Positions 43,827 to 53,572 of a DNA stretch of 64,000 bases are shown here, piece after piece. Under the pieces are notes generated by a model that had not been told where the DNA came from, ran no database searches, and worked only from the letters and a program-made list of their open reading frames with translations. The stretch spans positions 1 to 64,000 of the forward strand of contig NZ_JAJALI010000013.1 in assembly GCF_020523795.1 (NCBI RefSeq). The letters run 5' to 3'. The translations under genes and the position numbers were made by a program. The stretch is from Ancylobacter sp. Lp-2. GTDB lineage: Bacteria; Pseudomonadota; Alphaproteobacteria; Rhizobiales; Xanthobacteraceae. The number at the start of each line of letters is the position of its first letter. The first letter of the stretch is position 1.

Positions 43827-46800
43827 TCAGAACTTCACCGACAGTTTGGCGGTGAATCCGTTCTGCGTGACACCACCGCCGAACTGGCCCTGATAGGCGA
43901 CGCCGAGCGTGGCGTCCGGCGACAGGGTGAAATCGAGCCCCGCCTCAAGTACCGCCGCGTCCTCGGCCACCGGCACGCCGGTGACGGTGAAGGCATCCGA
44001 GCCGGTGAAGGCCAACGTCGCCGCCGGCAGCACGTCGCCGAAGGCGTGCCGCCAGCCGACCGAGCCGTTCAGCACGGCCTCCGCCGCCCCCAGCATCACC
44101 GGCAGCGAGGCTCGCAGCCCCAGCGTCGAGAAGGTGGTGTCGGTGGTCTCGCCCGCCGCGCTCAGCGCCGCCGCCCCGCCCTGCTCGGTGAAACCGTCGG
44201 TGTCGAGCCGGACATAGGCCAGCGCGGCGAAGGGCTCGAAGCCGACCGGACCGGCGTCGAAGCGGTAGCCGACATCGCCGAACACCTGGAACAGGCCGGC
44301 ATCGTAGTCGCCGTTCAGGCTGTCGGAGAAGCCGGGAATCGCCACCGCGCGGGCGGTCTCGATCTCGCTCCAGCTATAGGCAAGGCCGAGCCGGATTCCG
44401 AGCGCGCCATATTGGCCGCCGGCATAGAGCCCGGCATGCCAATCGGTGCTGTCACCCGAGGCGGTGCTGCCCACCGGATCGAAGGAGGCGGAGGAATAGC
44501 CGGCGAGCACGCCGAGCCGCCAGACATCGCCGACCGGCGCATCGGCGCCGAGGATGACGCCACCAATGTCCGTGTTGAGGGCGTCGGCGCCGTTGGCGGC
44601 GTCGAAGCTGCCCCAGGAACCGAAGCCATAGGCCCAGAAGGCGCCACCGGCCGTATCGGCCGGGACCGCCTTCAGCGTGGTGCCGTCATAGGCCATGACC
44701 GGGCTCGCCGGCGTCGCCACGCCGCCAAAGGCCGCCCGCAGCCGGGCTGTGGCGGCATCGCGCAGGAAATGGCTGTTCTCGATCAGCACCGATTTCGCCG
44801 AGGCATGGATCTCGCCGGAGAGCTGGTCGAAGCTGGAGCGCACCAGCGCCAGGTCGTCGGGCAGCATCGCCACCGCGTCATAGACCGCATTGTCGGCTCC
44901 CACGCCGATGCTGTCGATCGCCGCCGCGGTGGCCGCCTGGCTGTCGGTGGCCGCGGCGGAGGCAAAGGCGGTGTCGTTGCGCGTCGGCTCCACAACCACC
45001 GTGCCGGCGGCATAGTCATAGGCGACCTGCGTGTCGACAAAGGCGAAGCTCGCCTCCACCGTATCGAACTGGCCGGACAACGTGCCGCCGGCCCTCAGGA
45101 CCGTGAAGCTGGAACCCGGCGCGATGCCGCTGTCCGACGTGATTTCCAGCGATGCGCCGCTCTCCAGGGTGGCGTCGCCGGTCACCGTGAGCGTGTCGCT
45201 GCCGGTACCGGACGCAGTGCGTGACAGGGCCACGATGGAGCCGCTCTGCATGACCACGTCGGCGTTCACGGTGAGATTGGTGCCGATGGTTCCCCGGTCA
45301 TACAGCGTCACCGTGCTGCCGGCGCCCGAGCCCACGGTGCCCCAGCCGTCAAGCGTCCCGCGGTCGAGCACGTCGAACGAGCCCCCGAGAACGGCGTCGC
45401 CATAGATCGAGGAACTGCCGACGCGGAACGAGCCGGTGTGGACCGTGGTCAGGCCGGTAAAGCCCGATCCGTCGCCATTGTAGACAAAGCTGAGATTGCC
45501 CGTCTTGTGGAGCGCACCCGTTCCGGAGATGCGGCCGTTATAGGCACTTGAGACCGCCGTCTCGTCGAAATACAGCGTGGCGGAGGAGCCGATGGCGACG
45601 TCGCCGGTGAAACGGCCGGACTCCGTGTGGAGCGTGCCGTCCTCCAGCGTCCAGTCGAGCGTGGAGGTGCCGGTGAGCGTCAGTTCGCCGATCCCGCGCT
45701 TCACCATGGTGCCGGCGACGCCGTTATAGGTCCCGATATTGCCGGCGAAGCTGGCATTGGTCGCCTGGTCGAACACCACGGTGCCGGCATTGCTGACGTC
45801 GCCACGGATCGAGCTGTAGGTGCCGATCAGCGTTCCCTGTTCCACCAGGGTGTTGCGGTAGGAATTGGTGGCATTGAACGCGCCGAGCAGGCTCAACGTG
45901 CCCTCGCCGGTCTTCTTGAGGTCGCCGTCGCCCGTGATGTCCTTGGGCGTCAGCGTGGTGCCGGCCTGCACGTCGACGGTGCCGTAAGCCGCGGTGATGA
46001 CGAGATCGCGGGTCAAGGCCATGTCGGCGGTGGTCGCCAGCGTGCCGCCGTCCAGGAGCACCGAGCCCGACGACTGGCCGAGGCTGGCGTCCGAGGCGAC
46101 CGAGAGCGTGCCGTCGCGGATGACGGTGCCGAGCGTGTAGCTGTTGCTGCCGGTGAGGACGAGGGTTCCCTTGTCGGTCTTGACGAGGCTGGCGTCGCCG
46201 GTCAGGTCCGCGGCGATGGTCGCGATGAAGGCGCTTCCCGCCTCGGTGCCGTCGCCGACCCGAATGATCGTCTCCGACGCGGCGAGCACGATTGGATCGC
46301 CCTCGATCCGGTAGCCGTCGGAGGCGAACTGCATGCCGGCGGAGCGGATCGCGCCCTGCGAATTGTCCACGCTCACCGTGCCGGGCGTGCCCTGGAACAC
46401 CGCGAAGCTCGGGTTGAGATAGGGATTGTTCGTCGTGCCGTCGCCAGTCGTCCAGTTGCTCGCGGCGGCGTCCCAGACGCCCGGTCCGCCATCGACCGCG
46501 CCGTTGCCGTGCCCGGCGGCATTGCCGCCGTCCCAGAAGCTCAGCGACGTGCCGTCCGTCGCGACGAGATTGACCTGATGGGACACCGACGTCTGGATCG
46601 ACAGGGAACTGTAGTCGATGCCCGCCGGGTAGACGCCGATGGTGAGGCCGTTGTCGGTCAGCGTGCCGCCATAGCTGAACAGGCGATAGACGCCGAGGCC
46701 GAAGCCACCCTCGTCGGTGATGTTCAGCTCGCCGTCCAGTGCGAGATCGCCGCCCACCGCGAACAGTTCCGGAGACGGCACCGCCGCACCGAGGGCGACG

Positions 46801-49800
46801 TCCACCTGCGAGGTATCGTCGAGCGTCATGTCGCCGGTAACGGTCAGCGTCCGGCCCTGCGCCCCGGCGAGGCGCCCATCCTGGAAGCCGACATCGCCGT
46901 CAATGGTGCCGGAGCCGGAAACGACACCGGCTTTCCTGACCGAGACATCGCCGAGGAAACTGCCATCGACCTGCAGCGTTCCACCTAGCTGCGCACCGCC
47001 GCCGGTGACCAATGCGCTGCCGCCGAGCGTGTCGGCGACGATGAGCGTGCCGCCCGACACGGTGGTCGTGCCGGTGAACGCCGAGCTGTCTCCGGTCAGC
47101 TCCGTCACGCCGGCGAGCTGGTTGATCGCATGCGCGCCGGTGCCCACGCTCTTGAGCGCCGGGGCGAATTCGTAGTCGATGTCGGTATGGTTGAAGGTGA
47201 GCGTACCGGCTCCGTTGCCGAACTCCACGCTGGCGGCCTGCAACTGCCCGGCGCCGCGGGGCGCCTCGCCGGCGACCGATCCAATCGAAATGATGCCTTC
47301 TCTGTTGACGGGTGTCGCCAGCGCGACCACGCCGGCACCGCCGGCACCGTTCTCGACGGCGACGGTACCACCGTCGGCGATCGTCAACAGACCCGTTCCT
47401 TTGCCGTTGGTGCCGATCCGAAGGCTGGTCGAATTAAGCCAGAGCGAACCCTCGCCGGAGACCGTGACGAGGCTGTCTCTCCCATTGATGCCGGAGATCG
47501 ACCCGGCCGCGTTGCTCACCTGTCCACCATCGGTGACGACCAGCTGGCCAGCGTTGGACGAGTTACCGACGGCAAGCGTCCCGGTCGTATTGAAGGTCGA
47601 GGCGTGGCCCTCGTCATCCGTGCCCGACACGACCGCCCCGGTCAAAAGGCTCGAATTGCCGGCGACGTCGACGATGCCACCATCCTTGACGGACAGGGCG
47701 GTGCCGTCGCTCCCCGTAAGCGAAAGGCTTCCGGCCTCGAATGTCGAGCGGGTATCGCCCTCGCCGCCCCGCACTTCGATGGAGCTGTAGGCGATGGTGG
47801 CCTGTTTGGTGACGGAGAACTGGCCGCCCTCCGCGACCGCCAGCTTGCCGGAGCCGGTAGGCATGGACAAGGTACCGGTCTGCCAGCTCGATGCGCTGCC
47901 ATCGGCGTTGACGCCCCACACGGAGACGGTTCCCGTGTTGACGTAACGCTCGCCGATGATGGTTTGCCCGGTCACGACGCTGCCGCCGTCCTCGACATTC
48001 ACCGCGCCGATGACCTTGAGCTCCCCCGCATTCGTCCATGTCGAGCGATTCGCGGAACCGGCGCCTGACACCGTGACGCGCCCCCCGTACGTCGGGTTGC
48101 CCACGTCGACGAGGGCGCTGCCGGTCGACAACAGACCGCCATCCTCGACGGTGAGGCTTCCGTTCCGCGTTACCGTCAGCTTGCCCGCGATGTTAAGCGA
48201 CGACGACCGGCCGGCATCATCAGTGCCTGCAACGATGGCGGCTCCACTGTAGTCGTTCGACCCGATCGTCACGCCGACCGAGACGTCGACCTCGCCGCCC
48301 TCGGCGATGGTCAGACGGCCGACCCCGTTGGTGCCAAGGCTAAGGCCGCCGATCTGCCATGTTGACGGATTACCCCATGCATCCGTTCCGGACACCGTCG
48401 CTTGTCCGGAACCGCCGTACATCCCGATGGTAACCGCGGTGCTGACGGCATGGCCGCCGCCGTCGACCGTCAGACTTGTGCTCATGTCGCGGCCGCCGCT
48501 GAGCTTTAATGAGCCGCTGTCGAGGGTAGAGGGATTGCCGCTAGCGTCGGTACCCGAGACATGCACGACACCGACCGAGCCGGCATTGGCCCCGATGCCG
48601 GTGGATTGGCTTTTCACCAGGCCGCCACCGTCGATGGTCAAGGAAGCCGCGCCGTTGTGGCCGATGATCAGCGTGGAGTTCGTATCGGCAGAGTACCCCT
48701 CGTTCCCTTTCAGAGGGCCGGTAAGTTCCCAGGTCGAGGGATTGCCGTCAGCGTCGGTGCCCGACACATGCACGTGGCCCGTCTGCGTATATTGATCCGC
48801 CACGACGCCCCGCCGGCTGGTCACCGTCGCGCCGCCGTCGATCGTGAGAGTGCCGCTGCCCTTGTAGCCGACATAAAGGTTGTCGGCGTTCGTCCAGGTC
48901 GAGGGATTACCGTTGGTGTCGGTGCCGGACACCGTCACCGCGCCGACACTGCCGAGTATGGTGCCGATATAGGCGGCATTGCTCTCCAGGCGCCCGCCGC
49001 TGTCGACCGTCAGCGTTCCGGTGCTGCCCCGCCCGACCAGGAGCTGCCCGCCCCCCGTTCCGGCGATCTGCCATGTCGAGGGATTGCCCCATGCGTCGGA
49101 GCCGGAAATGACGACCCCGCTGCTTCCCGAATATTCGCCGATGACGCCCGACAGGCTGGTGACGCGGCCGCCGTCCTCGATGGTCAGCGTGCCCTGCCCC
49201 TGCGAACCGACCACCAGCGCGCCGGTATTCTCCCACAGCGAGGCGTTGCCGTCGGCATCCGTCCCCGACACCAGCGCCGTGCCGGACGAGCCGGTGCGGA
49301 AGCCGATCTTGCTCTCGCCGGTGGTGATCCGGCCGCCATCGGTCACATTCAGCGCACCCGTGCCCTGATAGCCGACGCGGAAGGTCGAGGGTCCCTCGAA
49401 GGTCGAGGCGTGGCCGGCGCCGTCGCTGCCGATCACATTGAGCGTTCCCGCCGAGCCCGGCAGCCAGCCGAGCATCGACCAGGAGCCGTCGATCTCCACC
49501 CGTCCGCCGTTCTCGATGGTCAGCGTGCCGGTGCCGGCCCGGCCGATCATGACCGGCCCGGTGGCCCAGGTCGCAGCGTTGCCGAAGACGTCGGTGCCCG
49601 ACACCGTCACCGTGCCGGCGCTGCCGGCATTGGTGCCGATCCTGGCCCACAGGCTGGTCACCTGGGCGCCGTCGGTGATGTCGACCGTGCCGATGCCGTA
49701 ATAGCCGACCGACAGGAAGCCGCCATTCTGCCAGCTGGAGGGCACGCCGCCCATATCCGTGCCGGAGACGGTCACGCTGCCGTCGCCGTCTCCCGCATAG

Positions 49801-50144
49801 CCGACATAGGTTCCGACAAAACCGGGATCATCGATCGAGCTGCTCAGCTGGCCGCCCTCGACAACGTCCAGCGTCCCCGTTCCATGCTGGCCGACGACGA
49901 GGACCGGACCGGCATCCCATTGCGGCAGCGGCGACGCCGGCACCGCGGGGGACACGCTTCCACTGCCCGTGATCGATTGTGCATGGCCGGCTAACGGATA
50001 GGCTCCGAGAAGCATCACCGAGGTGAGAGCCGTGGTCGCCTGCAGCCAGAACCGGTGCCGGGAGCGCGGCCGCCGATGCATCGACGACGATCGCCCCACA
50101 CCGTGGCGACCGCCGGTGAGCGTCTGTGTAGCCAGCCCAGTCAT
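43827..50144 (-). CDS. Giant autotransporter with repeat-rich passenger
   Basis: A 2105-residue autotransporter (type Va). An extended basic N-terminus precedes a signal peptide (about residues 33-56, AGHAQS). Residues ~75-880 are 14-15 degenerate copies of a beta-helix repeat of about 55 residues with the core GTLTIEDGGRVTS and VTVSGTDADGNPSTW. Further autotransporter-strand repeats (LTGSNSYTLGTVIRDGTLSV type) follow. The last ~280 residues form the beta-barrel (GGAFWAYGFGSWGSF), ending in Phe (TAKLSVKF) as required for Bam recognition. Passenger is probably surface-exposed and adhesive. GGGGGA precedes the ATG at 50144. Confidence 0.9.
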   Translation of the reverse strand: MTGLATQTLTGGRHGVGRSSSMHRRPRSRHRFWLQATTALTSVMLLGAYPLAGHAQSITGSGSVSPAVPASPLPQWDAGPVLVVGQHGTGTLDVVEGGQLSSSIDDPGFVGTYVGYAGDGDGSVTVSGTDMGGVPSSWQNGGFLSVGYYGIGTVDITDGAQVTSLWARIGTNAGSAGTVTVSGTDVFGNAATWATGPVMIGRAGTGTLTIENGGRVEIDGSWSMLGWLPGSAGTLNVIGSDGAGHASTFEGPSTFRVGYQGTGALNVTDGGRITTGESKIGFRTGSSGTALVSGTDADGNASLWENTGALVVGSQGQGTLTIEDGGRVTSLSGVIGEYSGSSGVVISGSDAWGNPSTWQIAGTGGGQLLVGRGSTGTLTVDSGGRLESNAAYIGTILGSVGAVTVSGTDTNGNPSTWTNADNLYVGYKGSGTLTIDGGATVTSRRGVVADQYTQTGHVHVSGTDADGNPSTWELTGPLKGNEGYSADTNSTLIIGHNGAASLTIDGGGLVKSQSTGIGANAGSVGVVHVSGTDASGNPSTLDSGSLKLSGGRDMSTSLTVDGGGHAVSTAVTIGMYGGSGQATVSGTDAWGNPSTWQIGGLSLGTNGVGRLTIAEGGEVDVSVGVTIGSNDYSGAAIVAGTDDAGRSSSLNIAGKLTVTRNGSLTVEDGGLLSTGSALVDVGNPTYGGRVTVSGAGSANRSTWTNAGELKVIGAVNVEDGGSVVTGQTIIGERYVNTGTVSVWGVNADGSASSWQTGTLSMPTGSGKLAVAEGGQFSVTKQATIAYSSIEVRGGEGDTRSTFEAGSLSLTGSDGTALSVKDGGIVDVAGNSSLLTGAVVSGTDDEGHASTFNTTGTLAVGNSSNAGQLVVTDGGQVSNAAGSISGINGRDSLVTVSGEGSLWLNSTSLRIGTNGKGTGLLTIADGGTVAVENGAGGAGVVALATPVNREGIISIGSVAGEAPRGAGQLQAASVEFGNGAGTLTFNHTDIDYEFAPALKSVGTGAHAINQLAGVTELTGDSSAFTGTTTVSGGTLIVADTLGGSALVTGGGAQLGGTLQVDGSFLGDVSVRKAGVVSGSGTIDGDVGFQDGRLAGAQGRTLTVTGDMTLDDTSQVDVALGAAVPSPELFAVGGDLALDGELNITDEGGFGLGVYRLFSYGGTLTDNGLTIGVYPAGIDYSSLSIQTSVSHQVNLVATDGTSLSFWDGGNAAGHGNGAVDGGPGVWDAAASNWTTGDGTTNNPYLNPSFAVFQGTPGTVSVDNSQGAIRSAGMQFASDGYRIEGDPIVLAASETIIRVGDGTEAGSAFIATIAADLTGDASLVKTDKGTLVLTGSNSYTLGTVIRDGTLSVASDASLGQSSGSVLLDGGTLATTADMALTRDLVITAAYGTVDVQAGTTLTPKDITGDGDLKKTGEGTLSLLGAFNATNSYRNTLVEQGTLIGTYSSIRGDVSNAGTVVFDQATNASFAGNIGTYNGVAGTMVKRGIGELTLTGTSTLDWTLEDGTLHTESGRFTGDVAIGSSATLYFDETAVSSAYNGRISGTGALHKTGNLSFVYNGDGSGFTGLTTVHTGSFRVGSSSIYGDAVLGGSFDVLDRGTLDGWGTVGSGAGSTVTLYDRGTIGTNLTVNADVVMQSGSIVALSRTASGTGSDTLTVTGDATLESGASLEITSDSGIAPGSSFTVLRAGGTLSGQFDTVEASFAFVDTQVAYDYAAGTVVVEPTRNDTAFASAAATDSQAATAAAIDSIGVGADNAVYDAVAMLPDDLALVRSSFDQLSGEIHASAKSVLIENSHFLRDAATARLRAAFGGVATPASPVMAYDGTTLKAVPADTAGGAFWAYGFGSWGSFDAANGADALNTDIGGVILGADAPVGDVWRLGVLAGYSSASFDPVGSTASGDSTDWHAGLYAGGQYGALGIRLGLAYSWSEIETARAVAIPGFSDSLNGDYDAGLFQVFGDVGYRFDAGPVGFEPFAALAYVRLDTDGFTEQGGAAALSAAGETTDTTFSTLGLRASLPVMLGAAEAVLNGSVGWRHAFGDVLPAATLAFTGSDAFTVTGVPVAEDAAVLEAGLDFTLSPDATLGVAYQGQFGGGVTQNGFTAKLSVKF
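47500..49920 (-). repeat. Tandem beta-helix repeats in the autotransporter passenger
   Basis: Approximate bounds of 14-15 in-frame repeats of about 150-200 bp each. Recurrent protein cores are VSGTDxxGNPSTW and GTLTIxxGG. At DNA level the plus strand shows recurrent GTCGAGGGATTGCC. The copies are clearly diverged from each other, so recent array expansion is not obvious except in the best matches (48890-49100 and 48350-48560). Confidence 0.7.
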
Positions 50145-50626
50145 TAAGCATCCCCCAGCAACGGAAGGCAGGGTTACCTAAAGGCGGGGTCCGGTCAATG
50201 CGCGATGCCTGCGGAAAGCTCACATCCGGAACAAGGCCCGGCTTCCGCTTCGCACAGGCCGACAAGCCGAGGACTTCAGCCATGGCGAGCCCGCTCCCGG
50301 CAACGTCTGATGATCTCGACGAGGATCGCCGACGGCTCGATGTCGCGATGACCCGCGCCGAGGTCGGTCTCAACGGTGTCGCAGAACATCTTCACATACG
50401 GCCAGCCGGCGACCAGAGACCATGACGCCCAAGCCGCGCGCCCGCTTCACACCGAATAGCCGGCTGACGCTGTTCGAACCCGCCGCCCTCCCGAAAGCCG
50501 GCAGGCGAGTGGCGGGCCCGGCATCGGTCGTGGCGGACCGACCCGGCGCGCGGACCGCCGATAAGCGCTGGACGAAAGGCCGACATCGCGTTTGTAGTCC
50601 TTCCAGACACAAGGGGAGCCGCCGGG
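50145..50626. other. Intergenic region, autotransporter / Dyp peroxidase
   Basis: About 480 bp between divergent starts. It contains a short open frame on the minus strand (50276-50446; ATG at 50389 gives 37 residues ending RERARHG) whose sequence looks protein-like (FCDTVETDLGAGHRD, EPSAILVEIIRR). It may be a decayed gene fragment. No ribosome site is clear. The Dyp start has an AGGGGAG-type site before 50627. Confidence 0.4.
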
Positions 50627-51631
50627 ATGACGGGAAAGAGCTGGGACAGGGTGCCGATCGACGCCCAGAGCATCGATGCGCCGCTTTCGCGCGCGGCGGT
50701 CTTTCTCGTCCTTTCCGTCACGGATGGGCCGCCTGCGCTGGCGAAGGTCTGCTCGGTGCTCGACGGCCTCGACGATCTCGTCAAGACCGTGGGGTTCCGC
50801 GATCTGGCCGGCCGGCTGTCCTGCATCGTCGGGATCGGCCGCGACCTCTGGGACCGCCTCCAGCCCGGCAGCCGGCCGCGGGAACTGAAAGCGTTCGTGC
50901 CGGTCGAGGGCGCCGTCCACAAGGCGCCGTCGACGCCGGGCGACCTTCTCTTCCATATCCGCGCCGAGCGTACCGATCTGTGCTTCGAGTTCGAGCGACT
51001 GCTGCTCGACGCTCTCGGTGCCGGCGTGACGGTGGTCGACGAGGTCGCGGGCTTTCGCTATTTCGACGCGCGCGATCTTCTCGGCTTCGTCGACGGCACC
51101 GCCAATCCGACCGGTCTCGACTTGCCCGCCTCGGCGCTGGTGGGCGACGAGGATGCCGGCTTCGAGGGCGGCAGCTATGTCGTGGTGCAGAAATATCTGC
51201 ACGATCTCGATGCCTGGGCGCGGATCCCGACGCCGCTCCAGGAGGCGATCATCGGCCGCACCAAGATCGACAATGTCGAGATCGACGACGACGACGCGCC
51301 GCGCAAATCGCACAAATCGCTGGCCACCATCGTCGATGCCGACGGCAACGAGCACGACATATTGCGCGACAACATGCCGTTCGGCCGGCCGGGGCAGCGG
51401 GAGTTCGGCACCTATTTCATCGGCTATTCCCGCTATCTCTGGGTCGTCGAGAAGATGCTCGAGCGCATGTATGTCGGCGATCCGCCCGGCGCCTATGACC
51501 GGCTGCTGGACGTCTCGACGCCGCATACCGGCACGACGTTCTTCGCGCCGGCGCGCCCGGCGTTGCAACGGCTCGTTCGGGCCGCGCAAGCGCAACTCGC
51601 CGCCGAGCCAGAGGGCGGCCGCACGTCATGA
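50627..51631 (+). CDS. Dyp-type haem peroxidase
   Basis: A 334-residue dye-decolourising peroxidase of the smaller bacterial (B-type) size. Key residues: distal Asp156 in GFVDGTANP, distal Arg247 in LRDNMPFG and proximal His229 in APRKSHKSL. The barrel segments VGIGRDLWDRL and GTYFIGYSRYL are typical. It oxidises bulky aromatic reductants with H2O2. No signal peptide or encapsulin gene is seen, so it is probably cytoplasmic. It is monocistronic and convergent with the following lactonase-type gene. Confidence 0.9.
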   Translation: MTGKSWDRVPIDAQSIDAPLSRAAVFLVLSVTDGPPALAKVCSVLDGLDDLVKTVGFRDLAGRLSCIVGIGRDLWDRLQPGSRPRELKAFVPVEGAVHKAPSTPGDLLFHIRAERTDLCFEFERLLLDALGAGVTVVDEVAGFRYFDARDLLGFVDGTANPTGLDLPASALVGDEDAGFEGGSYVVVQKYLHDLDAWARIPTPLQEAIIGRTKIDNVEIDDDDAPRKSHKSLATIVDADGNEHDILRDNMPFGRPGQREFGTYFIGYSRYLWVVEKMLERMYVGDPPGAYDRLLDVSTPHTGTTFFAPARPALQRLVRAAQAQLAAEPEGGRTS

Positions 51632-51843
51632 GCCGCCGATGCGGGTCAGGCAGGATGCCGGGATACTGAACCATCCCCGGCGCAAGGCGGCCGACGGCGC
51701 CGCCGGGGATGGCTAGTCGTTCGCGCCGGCCGTTCGTCGGGCGTCGCCCGGCGCTGGCTTTCGTCGGCCGACAAACCCCTCGGATCTGCCTCGACGATCG
51801 CCGTTCCGCCGGGAGCGACGTCGCGGCCGGATCGCGCCGCCGG

Positions 51844-52989
51844 CTAGTGGGCCGCGACGATCTCGACCCAGTTCGCGCCCTTGCCGGCCGGGTAGCGACC
51901 GCGCGCGGCCAATGTGCCGTCTTCGCTGTTGATGGCATAGACGGTAAGTTGGTCCGACTTCTCGCCGGTCGCGACCAGATAGCGACCGCTGGGGTCGATG
52001 GCAAAGCCGCGCGGCTGGGCCTCGGTCTGGGTGGCTCCCAGATAGGTGAGCTGTCCCGTCTTCTCGTCGCGGCGGAAGCCGATCAGTTGGCTGGTGGTGC
52101 GCTCGGACATGTAGACGAAGCGGCCATCCGGAGTGATGTGGATGTCGGCGGCCCAGATCGCCTTGGGATCGGGCGGCAGCACGCCCTGGCCCGACACCGG
52201 CGGGCGCTCCTGGCCGGGGTGCAGATCCGTATTGCCCGGCAGGCCGGACACCTCGCCGATGCGGGTCAGGCGCCCGGTGGCGGCATCGATGGAGAAGGCG
52301 ATCACCTCGCCGCGAAACTGGCTCACCACATAGAGCTGGCGGTTGTCCGGGGAGATCACGAAATGCCGCGGCCCCTTCTCGTCGCCGGTGCTCACGCGCT
52401 CGGGCGTGTTGTAGGCCACCTTGCCGCCGGCAGCATCGAAGGTCAGCTGCTCCACGCCGTTGGCGGCGAGCGTCGGCACGTAGAGATAGCGATTATCGGC
52501 GTCGATGCGGATCGCATGCGGATAGTTGGCGGTGCTCACGACCTGCAGCGGAGCATCGGACACCTTGCCCGTCGCGTCGACGCCGAAGACGGCGATCAGA
52601 TTGCTGCTGTTCGAGGCGGCGAACAGATAGCGGCCGGTCCGGTCCATCGACAGGTACAGCATGTTGTTCGGCAGGGGCGTCTCGCCAAGCGGAGAGAGCC
52701 CGCCCGTACCCGGATCGATGCGATAGGCCTTGAGCCGGAAGGGTTCAGAGCGAACGCCGGCATAGAGGATGGTATGATCGGGATGGACCGTCATCGGCAT
52801 GACCAGCGGCGCGACATCGACGGACTTGCCCGGATCGAGCCGGCCATCCTCGTGCAAGCGATAGGTCGAGATGTTGCCATCCTTGGCATTGGACACATAG
52901 ACGAAGCTGTCCGCGTCCGCCGATCCCGCAAATGCCGGCGCAAGAAGAGCGGCAAGCGCCACAGCGCGGGTCAAGGTCTTCATCAACAT
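51844..52989 (-). CDS. Exported lactonase-family beta-propeller
   Basis: A 381-residue protein with a signal peptide (residues 1-26, SADA-DSF) and seven-bladed propeller segments like the 6-phosphogluconolactonase/Lactonase_7 family: SFVYVSNAKDGNISTYRL, GRYLFAASNSSNLIAVF, NRYLYVPTLAANGVEQL, GRFVYMSERTTSQLIGF, GRYLVATGEKSDQLTVY. Export suggests it is not the cytosolic pentose-phosphate enzyme. GGGAGGAG precedes the ATG at 52989. Function is probably hydrolysis of a lactone or binding, but not defined. Confidence 0.82.
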   Translation of the reverse strand: MLMKTLTRAVALAALLAPAFAGSADADSFVYVSNAKDGNISTYRLHEDGRLDPGKSVDVAPLVMPMTVHPDHTILYAGVRSEPFRLKAYRIDPGTGGLSPLGETPLPNNMLYLSMDRTGRYLFAASNSSNLIAVFGVDATGKVSDAPLQVVSTANYPHAIRIDADNRYLYVPTLAANGVEQLTFDAAGGKVAYNTPERVSTGDEKGPRHFVISPDNRQLYVVSQFRGEVIAFSIDAATGRLTRIGEVSGLPGNTDLHPGQERPPVSGQGVLPPDPKAIWAADIHITPDGRFVYMSERTTSQLIGFRRDEKTGQLTYLGATQTEAQPRGFAIDPSGRYLVATGEKSDQLTVYAINSEDGTLAARGRYPAGKGANWVEIVAAH

Positions 52990-53572
52990 CGTCTCACTCC
53001 TCCCGCCGTCATGCGACAGCTTGATTGATGGTATTATAATAAGGATGCGATCGCAGCGAAGCCGCGCCACGTTTGCGAAAGCGACCGCCGGCCGGGGCAC
53101 GCCACGCCGGCTGACCTGCCCGGAAGCGGACCGCCGCTTCAGGCTCGTGTCAGGGGTGATGCGAATGATGGGTCGAAAGACGAGCCGGACGACGATCGCG
53201 TCCGTTGCCGTCGTCTCTCATCGACGCGCGGCGCGGAGCCGGCGCACGAAGTCCTGCGGCATCGATGAAAGCGGACCGGAGATGCTGCGCATCGTTTCCT
53301 CTCGAATATTGTTATCGAGCCTGAGGACGAACCGGCAATAAGCCGTGTGCCTCAAGGCTGTACCGGCGAGCATTGGCGTGCCCGTCTCTGGCATTGGGAA
53401 GCACGTCGCCGAAGACGGCATCGGCTCGTGACTTCCGGCCTCCATTCCGGGAACCCACGGCAATCATCCGGGGCTCCTGATGGATGTCTGGGAACGATAG
53501 AGCGTGGCGACTGGACACACAAAGTCGAAAATCCTACCGATTGGTCGCTTTTCCAAACCAGTCGAGCGCCCG
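52990..53572. other. Intergenic region, propeller / LysR
   Basis: About 580 bp between divergent starts. It has a promoter-like A/T-rich patch with a 10-bp palindrome TATTATAATA (53032-53041) and a possible 24-codon leader frame on the minus strand (listed separately). No larger gene is convincing. Confidence 0.5.
53218..53292 (-). CDS. Possible 24-residue upstream peptide
   Basis: An ATG at 53292 with GAGAGG about nine bases upstream opens a 24-codon frame ending RRLRAARR, upstream of the exported propeller gene. Its good ribosome site and Arg-rich end are the only support. It could be a leader peptide or chance. Confidence 0.25.
   Translation of the reverse strand: MRSISGPLSSMPQDFVRRLRAARR

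Noticed and set aside
44000..49994. Several plus-strand frames opposite the autotransporter, one over 450 codons
   Set aside because: They mirror the repeat structure of the autotransporter and lack independent coding signs.
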